DNA of 54,481 bases from Aquimarina pacifica (lineage in GTDB: Bacteria; Bacteroidota; Bacteroidia; Flavobacteriales; Flavobacteriaceae), in NCBI RefSeq assembly GCF_000520955.1, contig NZ_JACC01000034.1:1-54481 (forward strand). The letters are read 5' to 3'. Made by a program: the position numbers and the translations under genes. How positions within the stretch are numbered: the stretch's first letter is position 1; each line of letters starts with the position of its first letter. Below are positions 18,668 through 27,138 of the stretch, piece after piece. Below the pieces are notes generated by a model. It had not been told where the DNA came from. It was given only the letters and a program-made list of their open reading frames with translations, and searched no databases.

Positions 18668-19441
18668 ATGAATTCTAGAAAAGAACAACTTATTGCAATA
18701 GATAGGTTATTAACGATTATGGACGAACTGAGAGCACAGTGTCCTTGGGATAAAAAGCAAACCTTACAATCGTTGAGGCACCTCACTATAGAAGAAACAT
18801 ATGAGTTGGGCGATGCAATTCTCGATAATGATCTTGAAGAAGTAAAAAAAGAATTAGGAGACCTTTTATTGCACATTGTGTTTTATTCAAAAATCGGGAG
18901 TGAAACAAAGGATTTTGATATAGCTGATGTTGCTAATGAGATTTGCGATAAGTTAGTTCATAGACACCCTCATATTTATGGTGATGTAAAAGTTGAAAAT
19001 GAAGAAGAAGTAAAACGAAATTGGGAAAATTTAAAACTTAAAGAAGGAAAGAAGAGTGTTTTAGAAGGTGTGCCAAAATCATTACCTGCACTTGTAAAAG
19101 CAAGTAGAATACAGGATAAAGTGGCAGGCGTAGGGTTTGATTGGGAAGAACCCTATCAAGTGTTCGAAAAATTAAAGGAAGAACTTGATGAATTGCAACA
19201 TGAGATAAAAGTACAGGATCAAGATAAAATTGAAGCAGAATTTGGAGATGTTCTTTTTTCTATGATTAATTATGCTCGTTTTTTAAAGATAAACCCTGAA
19301 GATGCCTTAGAACGTACGAACAAAAAATTTATAAAACGCTTTCAATATTTAGAACAAAAGGCAAAAGAAAATAATAAAAGTTTGCAGGATATGACGTTGA
19401 GAGAGATGGATGTTTTTTGGGAAGAAGCCAAAAAAATATAA
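18668..19441 (+). CDS. mazG: Nucleoside triphosphate pyrophosphohydrolase MazG
   Basis: Hydrolyses NTPs and dNTPs to monophosphates and pyrophosphate, a house-cleaning enzyme that also lowers alarmone-related pools in E. coli. Its 257 residues match the two-domain family length. First domain: LRAQCPWDKKQTLQSL, EETYELGDAI with the metal-binding EExxE, and KKELGDLLLHIVFYS. Second domain: EEPYQVFEKLKEELDEL and EAEFGDVLFSMINYARF. The linker HRHPHIYGDV is characteristic. It follows the flavoprotein by 8 bases. The window also carries a RelA/SpoT gene, but far away. Confidence 0.95.
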   Translation: MNSRKEQLIAIDRLLTIMDELRAQCPWDKKQTLQSLRHLTIEETYELGDAILDNDLEEVKKELGDLLLHIVFYSKIGSETKDFDIADVANEICDKLVHRHPHIYGDVKVENEEEVKRNWENLKLKEGKKSVLEGVPKSLPALVKASRIQDKVAGVGFDWEEPYQVFEKLKEELDELQHEIKVQDQDKIEAEFGDVLFSMINYARFLKINPEDALERTNKKFIKRFQYLEQKAKENNKSLQDMTLREMDVFWEEAKKI

Positions 19442-19605
19442 CGGGTTACTATCGTTATGAATATATTTTCAATATTGTATTTGTTCAATTGTTTTTACAA
19501 ACTGGATTTAAGGTTTTATTAAGAAATGACTTTTTTAAGTTAAATCACAGTTCATAAATGCTGTTTTATCCTCGCTTTAGTATGGTTTTTACTTAACTAA
19601 AAAAA

Positions 19606-19613
19606 TATTTTTG
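19606..19613 (+). promoter_or_regulatory. -7 promoter box TATTTTTG upstream of the AraC-type gene
   Basis: Exact TAnnTTTG about 121 bases before the ATG at 19735. It would give a long leader. No definite -33 element. Confidence 0.4.
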
Positions 19614-19734
19614 TCTCTCCAAAGTGTTGATTTTACTAAGTTTTTGGGTAAGATATTATCGGGAGACCCCCATTTGTAATGAATTTTTGAAAAACATATC
19701 GTAAATTAGTAAGTATAGTTATTTAAATATAATT

Positions 19735-21258
19735 ATGGGGCTAATTCAAAAAATAGTAACGTCAATACCAGTATTGAGTATCCTTTTTTTATTCTTTTAT
19801 CCTTCTATTGTCTATGGCAATAATGATGAATTGTATATAAGAAATCAGGATATAGATACCTATAACTCAATTTCTCAGAAAGAAGAGAATGAGCATATAA
19901 AGGAAGTAGGTTTTATCGACTCAAAAAACACTATCCAAAAATACCCAAAAAGTGCCGTAGTTGATTCAACTTTTATATTTAGGAAACTAGCACTAATGCA
20001 TGCCAAAGAAAGAAAAGCCTCTTTAGCCTGTGCGTTTGCAGAAAAGTATGTCAAGTCTAGTTTAGATATTACTTTCGTTGATCATAGTTATTTTGACGAG
20101 ATAAGTGGATCAAAACCATATAGAGCGTTGGCTAGTAAATATCTCAAAAAGTTTAGTATGTGGGCAGTGTTTTGCTTTTATGTTGCTTTTATTGGTATTT
20201 TTATAGCTGTTGTCTTAAATTTTAGAAAACGTGCGGACAAAGTTGCCAACTTTATAATGAGCGCCTTTGTATTACTTCACTCTTTTTTTATCATTCATAT
20301 TGGCCTTTATTTAATGAATTATGGATACTATTTTCCGCATACCTACTATATGTCTACAGTATTCTCATTTTTATATGGTCCATTGGTTTATTTTTATTTT
20401 AAAAGAGTAACTGCTCAATATTGCTTCAAGTATTCTGATTTATGGCATTTATTTCCCACAGCACTGCTAGCTTTCTTACTCGTACCTATATATTTATTAT
20501 CTGCAGAAGAAAAACTAAGGATACTTATTAATGGTGATAGACCTTATATAACCTTAATTATGCTAAGTAAGCTAGCGTCATTACTTGTGTATGGAATATT
20601 CGTGATTAGAATGTATCTGAAATATACTAAGAATACTATTTTTAGGTCAAAATTAAAGCATAATTGGCAAAGAAATATTGTAATATTTTGTTCCGTCTAT
20701 GTGATTTCATATGCTATTTATACCGTGTTAATAATGCAACAGGTATTTAGTGGTTTTTTATTTTATACACAAGTTGTTTCAATGTCTTTATTGGTGCTTT
20801 ATGTTGGTTATATGGCATTTGTGCAACCTTCGCTATTTGGAAATTTAAAAGTAATTGATTTCGAATCAAAGTCAAAAGAAGCTAAATATGAAAAATCAGG
20901 ACTTACTCAAAGTCTATCACTAGAACTCAAAATAAAATTGCTGTATTTGCTTAATGAAAAGAAGATATATAAGCAAAATGACATAACGCTTCAGAGACTA
21001 TCAGAAATGCTTGAAACGACACGCCATAATACATCACAGATTATTAACGAGCATTTTAACCTTAATTTTTTCGAATTGATTAACAAATACCGGATTGATG
21101 AGGCTAAAGAAATTTTGAAAGGAGAGAAATACAAAGGGTTTAATATCATAGATGTAGCGTATGAAGTAGGTTTTAATAACAAAGTCACTTTTAATAAATC
21201 CTTCAAGAAATACAATCAAATTACACCTTCTCAGTATTTGAAATTATACGTGGCATAG
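19735..21258 (+). CDS. Membrane-embedded AraC-family transcriptional regulator
   Basis: A 507-residue regulator with the DNA-binding domain on an integral membrane protein. Order: N-terminal signal or anchor (VLSILFLFFYPSIVYG), a periplasmic helical part to about 135, then about seven membrane helices between 138 and 365 (for example WAVFCFYVAFIGIFIAVVL and YITLIMLSKLASLLVYGIFV), and a C-terminal AraC domain at about 400-507. The latter shows ITLQRLSEMLETTRHNTSQI, FFELINKYRIDEAKEIL and the second helix-turn-helix IIDVAYEVGFNNKVTFNKSF. It lies 1.25 kb before susC on the same strand and may sense an external signal and control the SusCD pair. That link is inference. Confidence 0.82.
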   Translation: MGLIQKIVTSIPVLSILFLFFYPSIVYGNNDELYIRNQDIDTYNSISQKEENEHIKEVGFIDSKNTIQKYPKSAVVDSTFIFRKLALMHAKERKASLACAFAEKYVKSSLDITFVDHSYFDEISGSKPYRALASKYLKKFSMWAVFCFYVAFIGIFIAVVLNFRKRADKVANFIMSAFVLLHSFFIIHIGLYLMNYGYYFPHTYYMSTVFSFLYGPLVYFYFKRVTAQYCFKYSDLWHLFPTALLAFLLVPIYLLSAEEKLRILINGDRPYITLIMLSKLASLLVYGIFVIRMYLKYTKNTIFRSKLKHNWQRNIVIFCSVYVISYAIYTVLIMQQVFSGFLFYTQVVSMSLLVLYVGYMAFVQPSLFGNLKVIDFESKSKEAKYEKSGLTQSLSLELKIKLLYLLNEKKIYKQNDITLQRLSEMLETTRHNTSQIINEHFNLNFFELINKYRIDEAKEILKGEKYKGFNIIDVAYEVGFNNKVTFNKSFKKYNQITPSQYLKLYVA

Positions 21259-21509
21259 CTTAGCTCTTTACGTTCTAATAATATAGTTAAACTAATTAGT
21301 GTGTTGTTTCTATCAGTGTAAATAGGAGACGCAGAGTGGATAAATGCGATAATATTATCTAGTAAAAGCGAAGACTTTCTAGTTTTTTGATAGTATATAA
21401 TTACCTGATATCTAGATTTCTTTTATCTCTTGTTATCTTCCTGTTTTGAGTGTTTATTAATATCCAGAGATTTTTGATTAAATAGTAATCGTCTGTTCCT
21501 TAATTGTTT

Positions 21510-21878
21510 TTATAAAGAAATAATCAAAAAATAATTATCCAAATCTCTAATTGAAAACTCTTCTCTTCCAGAGTTTTTATTCAAATTAGGGGTGGCTTCT
21601 ATTACGGCATTCAAATGTTGAGCATTTTTCCATATCTCCTTCAAATTATCTACTCTGAAATATAAAATCAGTCCATTTCCTGCCATTTTCGGATTACTTA
21701 GGGTTGGGTGGTTGTGTTCTTCCCATTTATGTAAACAAAGAATGGTTGTTTCGTCTTGGTCTATTAATATTTCGAAGAAATCCCCTCCGTGATTACTTTT
21801 ACACCCTAAAAGATTTTGGTACCACTTTGAACTTTTTTTAACATTGCTAACGCCGATTATAGGTTCTATTCTTATCAT
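21510..21878 (-). CDS. VOC (glyoxalase/bleomycin resistance) family protein
   Basis: A 122-residue single-chain member of the vicinal oxygen chelate superfamily, which includes glyoxalase I, dioxygenases and antibiotic-binding proteins. Seen: IIGVSNVKKSSKWYQNLLGCK at the N-terminus, the classic first beta-alpha unit, then FFEILIDQ, LILYFRVDNLKEIWKNA and a final FSIRDLDNYFLIISL with the usual D-N-(Y)-x-L ending. Metal ligands are not obvious, so an enzymatic role is not certain. It lies alone on the minus strand between the AraC-type regulator and susC, with no clear partner. The function is unknown beyond the fold. Confidence 0.75.
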   Translation of the reverse strand: MIRIEPIIGVSNVKKSSKWYQNLLGCKSNHGGDFFEILIDQDETTILCLHKWEEHNHPTLSNPKMAGNGLILYFRVDNLKEIWKNAQHLNAVIEATPNLNKNSGREEFSIRDLDNYFLIISL

Positions 21879-22511
21879 CTATTTACGTATTATCATCTGA
21901 ATATTATTTCCACAAGTGTCATTAAAATTACAAATTTTATAGCATCCCTTTTAGGCAACTTTAAATGAATCTAGTATGAGTTTTTATAAGCCTTTCGTAT
22001 ACTAATTTGACTTTGTGATCATCAAATGAAGTATAGAGAATTCCTGCTTCTCAGAATACATCTTTATAAAAACTATAATGAATTGTAAAAGTCCTATTTT
22101 TTGGATTTTACTTTTGATTTTTTTAAGGCAGAATTAAAAACGGGTAGATTTTATTAAATCCTCTTTGATCAATGCCCGAATAATTTTGCGCGGATGAAAT
22201 CGTATCCTTATTATTCTTCGTAAACATAAAATACATCATTTTCCTTTGAACGAAATCATAGTAAAGTAGCTTTGACTTTTCTGATGAGTAAATCTTCTTC
22301 GGCATGGGTAATAGATGATAGGGATTCCCCAGACTTCCTTATTCAGTACGTTTCTTTAGGCAATAATCACAAATAGGAAGGTGTGTTTGTTATTTCAACT
22401 AAAACTTTGTTTGAGTTTTTGAAAGCAGATTTTGAATTAGCCCTCAAGATATGTTAGCCTTCCTTTTGTGGTTTATAGAAATTATAGTGTTAATTTTTTA
22501 AACTTTTGCTT
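21879..22511 (+). other. 633-base gap before susC
   Basis: I find no gene I can support here. A 60-codon minus-strand frame (22123-22305) looks like chance. A bulged hairpin at about 22089-22118 and a longer inverted repeat at 22365-22473 are the only structures. The region probably holds the susC promoter and operator, and part may be decayed sequence. Confidence 0.4.
22365..22473 (+). repeat. Inverted repeat upstream of susC, possible operator or leader stem
   Basis: Left arm CACAAATAGGAAGG (22368-22381) and right arm CCTTCCTTTTGTG (22458-22470) are complementary at CACAAA/TTTGTG and GGAAGG/CCTTCC, offset by one base in the inner gap. A few more pairs extend outward. The arms are 76 bases apart, and the right arm lies 41 bases before the susC ATG. 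They could be two half-sites for a regulator or the base of an mRNA stem. Confidence 0.5.
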
Positions 22512-25500
22512 ATGAAAATACAATATCACAAACTCTTATTGTTCCTTTTTTTTATATACAATATTACATTTTCTCAAGAAATGAATATATCAGGAACAGT
22601 CACTGATGACAAAGGGTTGCCCTTGCCAGGGGTTAATGTTCTTATAAAGAATAGTAATAAAGGAACGCAAACTAATTTTGACGGAAACTATAGCATAGCT
22701 GCGAGTAATGAAGATGTCCTTTCTTTTAGTTTTATAGGTTTTATAACCAAAGATGTAAAGGTCGGTGATAAGACTATTATTAATGTACAATTTACGGCTA
22801 GCGCTGCAGAATTAGATGAAGTCGTAATCATTGGGTTTGGTACAAGTACAGAAAGAAAATTAATCCAGAATATAGGAACAGTACGAACAGCTGCTATAGA
22901 AAATATTCCGGCTGTTACTGCACAGGAACTCTTGCAGGGACAAACCAGTGGAGTACAATTTACACAAAGTTCGGGGGTATTAGGAGCTGCGAATATAATT
23001 CGGGTAAGAGGAGTTGCTTCTCTTAATGGAGGGTCACAACCGTTGATTGTTATTGATGGGGTTCCTCTGAGTGATGATGTCAATACATTTAACGTAGGAG
23101 GAAATACAGGTCTAAATCCTATTTCAGATTTGAGTCCAGGAGATATAGCATCTTTCTCTGTACTAAAAGATGCTGCGGCAACAGCAATTTGGGGTTCTAG
23201 AGGAGCTAATGGGGTTGTCTTAATCAAAACAAAAATGGGAAGCATAAATACAGATACAAAAATCAATGCAGATGTATGGACCTCGTTTACTAATGTTACA
23301 GACTTGGTTGATATTTTAGATGTTAACGAATATGCGAAATATCGGTTTGAAAGAGGACTTGTAGGAGCAAGTGGTGGGATAAATGCTGTTTCCGATCTGC
23401 CTGCAGACGGTTCTGATTGGTTAGACTTGGCAACAAGAACCGGGTTTTCTCAAAATTATAATGTGTCTGCTCAAGGAGGAGGAAAAAAGACAAGCTTTTT
23501 CATAGGTACAGGATACTCAAGTTTAGAAGGCGGAATTGTTGGGAATAATCTAAGAAGAATTAGTGGAAGAGTTAATCTTAACCACACTGCCAATGAATGG
23601 CTAGATCTTGGTCTAAATCTATCTGTTACAAATACTTTAAATGATAGAGTCAATGTTGAAAATACAACCTTTGCGCCTTTAACTTCTTCATATTTGATAA
23701 GACCATTTATTCAGTCAAGAGATGAAGAAGGTAACTTTATTAATAATGATTTTATACAAAATATAGAAGCCATTGAGGCATTGCAAGAAAACTCTGCAGA
23801 AAGCACGCGGATTATAGGTAATATGAGCGCTACGATAAAGCTTACCGAAGAAATAGATTATAAAGGATCTTTTGGAATTGATAGAAGTCAAAATAATAAT
23901 TTTCTAAGAATCCCAGAATTAATAGACCCTTCAGCCGACGGAGGAATAACCCCAGGAGGTAATGCCCAAAATTTTATGGCAAATGATAATAGGATTATCT
24001 CAGATCATACTTTGAGTTATAATACAACTTTTAATGATATTCATACTATCGGCGCTGTTGCAGGTTTGTCATATCAAGAAACAACGTTTAATACCATAAA
24101 TGTAGCATCAGAGGATTTTCTTTCTGATGATTTGAGAAATGTGTCAAATGGTGCAGTTCCTACATTAACGGCACAATCAAGAGAAAAGAGAAGCTTATAT
24201 GGAGCATTTGGTAGAATAAATTATGATTATAAGGGCAAGTATATTATAGAAGGATCTTTTAGAAGAGATGGTTTCTCAAGATTTGGGGTCAACAAAAGGT
24301 TTGGTAATTTTTGGTCATTAGCCGGAGGATGGTTAGTTTCTGAAGAATCATTTATGGAGGAGCTAGAAAATATAAGCCTTCTAAAACTAAGGGTGAGTTA
24401 TGGTACTTCTGGGAATGACAGAATTGGCGGATCTTTTCCTTCTCAAGGGTTATTTGGTTCGGCAGTACCTTTGCTAACAGCAACCTATAATTATAATGGT
24501 AGCGGAGGTATAGCTCCGATTCAGCCCGTTAATCCTGATCTCACATATGAAGAAAGTGCAACGTTGGACGTAGGTTTAGAACTGGGACTTTTTAATAATC
24601 GCTTCAATCTTAATCTCAATTATTTCAAAAAAAATACCACGGACCTTTTATTACCAGTTCCTATTACAGAGATTACTGGTTTTGCTACAATTAATAAAAA
24701 TGCAGGGGAGTTAGAGAATAGGGGTGTCGAAATAGGTTTGAATACAAAGAATGTTGTTACAGACAATTTTACCTGGTCAACAAATTTTAATATCTCGTTT
24801 GTGGATACAGAAGTGATTTCTCTGCCAGGAGCAAATGATTCTGATGAAGGAAAATTTATAGAAGCTGCAGGCGCAAGACAAAGAGCAATAGAAGGAGAAT
24901 CTACGAATAACTTTTATCTAGTACGTTATGTCGGTGTGAATTCTCAGACCGGGGATGCAGAATATCTTGATAAGGACGGAAACACAACTACCTCACCAAA
25001 TTTTGATACAGATAGAGTTATAGTAGGAGATGCATTACCTGATTTTTATGGCGGAATAACCAATACGTTTACCTACAAAAACTTTGACCTTAGTTTTTTG
25101 ATGTCCTTTACATATGGAAATGATATTTTTCTTGATGGACTTCGATTTGTGGGTGCACCAGATAGAGTAGGTACCTTTAATCAGTCCTCTGATGTGCTTA
25201 ATTATTGGCAACAACCTGGTGATAATGCCAAGTATCCGAGACTAGGGAGTGATACAGAAAGCTTATACAGGCAGGCTTCTTCGTTTCAATTGAGAGATGG
25301 TACTTTCTTAAGAATGAGAAACCTAACTTTTGGTTATACCTTGCCAAATAGTGTGTTTAAGAATAATAAAATTTTTAAAAAGCTTAGGATTTATGCTACT
25401 GGTAATAATTTATTTGTGATAAAAGGAGGAAGTAATATGGATGGTTTTGACCCAGAGGTTACTGATAATATTAACCCATTGATCCAAGGCGAAACTTTCT

Positions 25501-25553
25501 TTACTGCTCCGCAAGCAAGACAATTTTTGCTTGGGACACGAATTACATTTTAA
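22512..25553 (+). CDS. susC: SusC/RagA family TonB-dependent outer membrane transporter
   Basis: Outer-membrane beta-barrel of 1013 residues that, with its SusD lipoprotein lid, imports glycan or peptide pieces using TonB energy. Order: signal peptide (LLLFLFFIYNITFSQ), CarboxypepD-regulatory-like domain (MNISGTVTDDKGLPLPGVNV onward, about 25-100), plug domain (IENIPAVTAQELLQGQTSGV, IRVRGVASLNGGSQPLIVID), then the barrel ending in the aromatic F of FLLGTRITF. The frame begins at a TTG two codons earlier, and I use the ATG at 22512. susD follows after 18 bases. No glycosidase, peptidase or sulfatase is linked, so the substrate is unknown. The symbol denotes the family, not starch. Confidence 0.95.
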   Translation: MKIQYHKLLLFLFFIYNITFSQEMNISGTVTDDKGLPLPGVNVLIKNSNKGTQTNFDGNYSIAASNEDVLSFSFIGFITKDVKVGDKTIINVQFTASAAELDEVVIIGFGTSTERKLIQNIGTVRTAAIENIPAVTAQELLQGQTSGVQFTQSSGVLGAANIIRVRGVASLNGGSQPLIVIDGVPLSDDVNTFNVGGNTGLNPISDLSPGDIASFSVLKDAAATAIWGSRGANGVVLIKTKMGSINTDTKINADVWTSFTNVTDLVDILDVNEYAKYRFERGLVGASGGINAVSDLPADGSDWLDLATRTGFSQNYNVSAQGGGKKTSFFIGTGYSSLEGGIVGNNLRRISGRVNLNHTANEWLDLGLNLSVTNTLNDRVNVENTTFAPLTSSYLIRPFIQSRDEEGNFINNDFIQNIEAIEALQENSAESTRIIGNMSATIKLTEEIDYKGSFGIDRSQNNNFLRIPELIDPSADGGITPGGNAQNFMANDNRIISDHTLSYNTTFNDIHTIGAVAGLSYQETTFNTINVASEDFLSDDLRNVSNGAVPTLTAQSREKRSLYGAFGRINYDYKGKYIIEGSFRRDGFSRFGVNKRFGNFWSLAGGWLVSEESFMEELENISLLKLRVSYGTSGNDRIGGSFPSQGLFGSAVPLLTATYNYNGSGGIAPIQPVNPDLTYEESATLDVGLELGLFNNRFNLNLNYFKKNTTDLLLPVPITEITGFATINKNAGELENRGVEIGLNTKNVVTDNFTWSTNFNISFVDTEVISLPGANDSDEGKFIEAAGARQRAIEGESTNNFYLVRYVGVNSQTGDAEYLDKDGNTTTSPNFDTDRVIVGDALPDFYGGITNTFTYKNFDLSFLMSFTYGNDIFLDGLRFVGAPDRVGTFNQSSDVLNYWQQPGDNAKYPRLGSDTESLYRQASSFQLRDGTFLRMRNLTFGYTLPNSVFKNNKIFKKLRIYATGNNLFVIKGGSNMDGFDPEVTDNINPLIQGETFFTAPQARQFLLGTRITF

Positions 25554-25571
25554 ACCCTAAATACATAAATA

Positions 25572-27014
25572 ATGATGAAAACAATTTATAAAATATATAA
25601 AGTACTATTAATAGTAGGAGCTATGGGCATTTTATATAGCTGTGATGATGAGCTAGAGATTAATCCAGAAGATAGTCTAACAGAAGATAGTGCTTTTGAG
25701 TCAGAATTTGCTATCCGAGGAGTTACCAATGGACTTTATGGGCAAGCGAGAGAAGTTGATGCATTAAATGGTAATAGATATGCAATTTCTGGATTGCAAT
25801 CTGATGAAATGACTTTTGTTGGTTCTTTTACTTCATTAGCCGATATATTCGAGTATGAGACGCAAGCTACAAATACCAATACACAAGAGTTTTGGGATGA
25901 AGGATATGAAATAATTAATAATGCTAATTTTTTAATTGCAAAAGTCCCTGATGCCGATATTGTTGATTTTACAGAGGAGGAGAAAGATGATATTATCGGT
26001 CAAGCCAAATTTATGAGAGCTATAATGTATTTTGAAATGTCACGTGTATATGCGCAACCATTTCAGTTACAGAATGGAAATAACTTATGTGTCCCAATTA
26101 CTATTATACCTTTTGAATCAGGTGCTCCGGTTGAAGATTTTGAGTTATCGCGTTCTACATTAAATCAAGTACATACATTGATAATTGAAGATTTAGAAGA
26201 TGCAATTACTTTATTACAAGAAAGTACCGATAATACAATTGCATCAAAAGGTGCTGCTCAAGCACTATTGGCTAGATTATATTTATATAGAGAAGAATGG
26301 ACAGCGGCTGCAACCCTTGCCAATGAAGTAATTATTTCTGATTTATATGAGTTTTCTGATGATTATTCGTTTTATAAAACTGTATCTGATGAGAGTATAT
26401 TTATTCTAGCAAATACAGCAACAGATGGAACGTTTGGGGGCACTAGTTTGCATAATTTTGCAAGTCCTTCTCCGGCGGGTAGAGGTGATTTATTTTATTC
26501 AGACTTTTTAGTATCTGCTTTAGAAAGCGGAATTCCCGATGTTACAAATACAGAAGGCAAAGACTTACGATTGATAGATCCTGTAATTATAGGTAATGAT
26601 GCAAATGGGGTAGAAGAGGTGTTTCAGAATAAAATTAGTTCTACGGGCAATGATCCTTTACCCATTATCAGGATTACCGAAATGTATTTTATTCGAGCAG
26701 AAGCTAATTTGAGAGGTAATTTAACTATAGGTGATACCCCTTTAAATGATATTAATCGGATACGTTCAAGAGCTGGTCTTATTGATTTAACAGCAGTTAC
26801 TTTAGACGATATTCTTGAAGAAAGATTAAAAGAATTTGCTAGCGAAGGACACAGAAGAATGGATTTGTTAAGAAATAGTAGAGGACTAAGACAAGCAGGA
26901 GATCCTGAGTTTTCTTCTGCTGTTTTTGGAGCGAATAAGACAATATTTCCTATTCCGGCAGGACAATTAGACGCTAATCCAGCACTTAATGGGCAGCAAA
27001 ATCCCGGTTACTAG
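25572..27014 (+). CDS. susD: SusD/RagB family nutrient-binding outer membrane lipoprotein
   Basis: Surface lipoprotein of 480 residues that caps the SusC barrel and binds substrate. The N-terminus MMKTIYKIYKVLLIVGAMG runs into the lipobox ILYSC with the lipidated cysteine near residue 25. The mature protein is helical and TPR-like, with typical segments FWDEGYEIINNANFLIAKV, GQAKFMRAIMYFEMSRVYA, AAQALLARLYLYREEW and, near the C-terminus, ITEMYFIRAEANLR, NRIRSRAGL, and ILEERLKEFASEGHRRMDLLR, all hallmarks of SusD. The family is clear, the ligand is not. It is followed 89 bases later by a strong bidirectional terminator. Confidence 0.95.
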   Translation: MMKTIYKIYKVLLIVGAMGILYSCDDELEINPEDSLTEDSAFESEFAIRGVTNGLYGQAREVDALNGNRYAISGLQSDEMTFVGSFTSLADIFEYETQATNTNTQEFWDEGYEIINNANFLIAKVPDADIVDFTEEEKDDIIGQAKFMRAIMYFEMSRVYAQPFQLQNGNNLCVPITIIPFESGAPVEDFELSRSTLNQVHTLIIEDLEDAITLLQESTDNTIASKGAAQALLARLYLYREEWTAAATLANEVIISDLYEFSDDYSFYKTVSDESIFILANTATDGTFGGTSLHNFASPSPAGRGDLFYSDFLVSALESGIPDVTNTEGKDLRLIDPVIIGNDANGVEEVFQNKISSTGNDPLPIIRITEMYFIRAEANLRGNLTIGDTPLNDINRIRSRAGLIDLTAVTLDDILEERLKEFASEGHRRMDLLRNSRGLRQAGDPEFSSAVFGANKTIFPIPAGQLDANPALNGQQNPGY

Positions 27015-27103
27015 TGGTATAGGGAATTCTAAAAGAGTTTATTTTTTACACTCAGAACTAAAGTGATGGCTACTAGTTCTGAATGTAAAAAATATGGGGT
27101 ATA

Positions 27104-27138
27104 AAAAAATATCGGATCCATAAGATCCGATATTTTTT
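27104..27138. terminator. Bidirectional terminator between susD and the DUF349 gene
   Basis: Perfect 15-pair stem, 27104-27118 with 27124-27138, loop CATAA, with an A-tract on one side and a T-tract on the other. It serves the plus-strand susD and the minus-strand DUF349 gene. The TAA stop of the latter (27137-27139) lies in the hairpin foot. Confidence 0.92.

Noticed and set aside
22089..22118. Bulged hairpin followed by T on the plus strand
   Set aside because: It looks terminator-like, but no plus-strand gene ends nearby (the AraC-type gene ends 830 bases earlier). Stem quality is moderate, so I do not call it.
22123..22305. 60-codon minus-strand open frame in the gap before susC
   Set aside because: No recognisable family, no promoter or leader, and composition like random AT-rich sequence. 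It is not supported as a gene.
22688..23266. 192-codon open frame antisense to susC
   Set aside because: It lies wholly inside the strongly conserved susC plug region on the other strand. It is a shadow of coding sequence.
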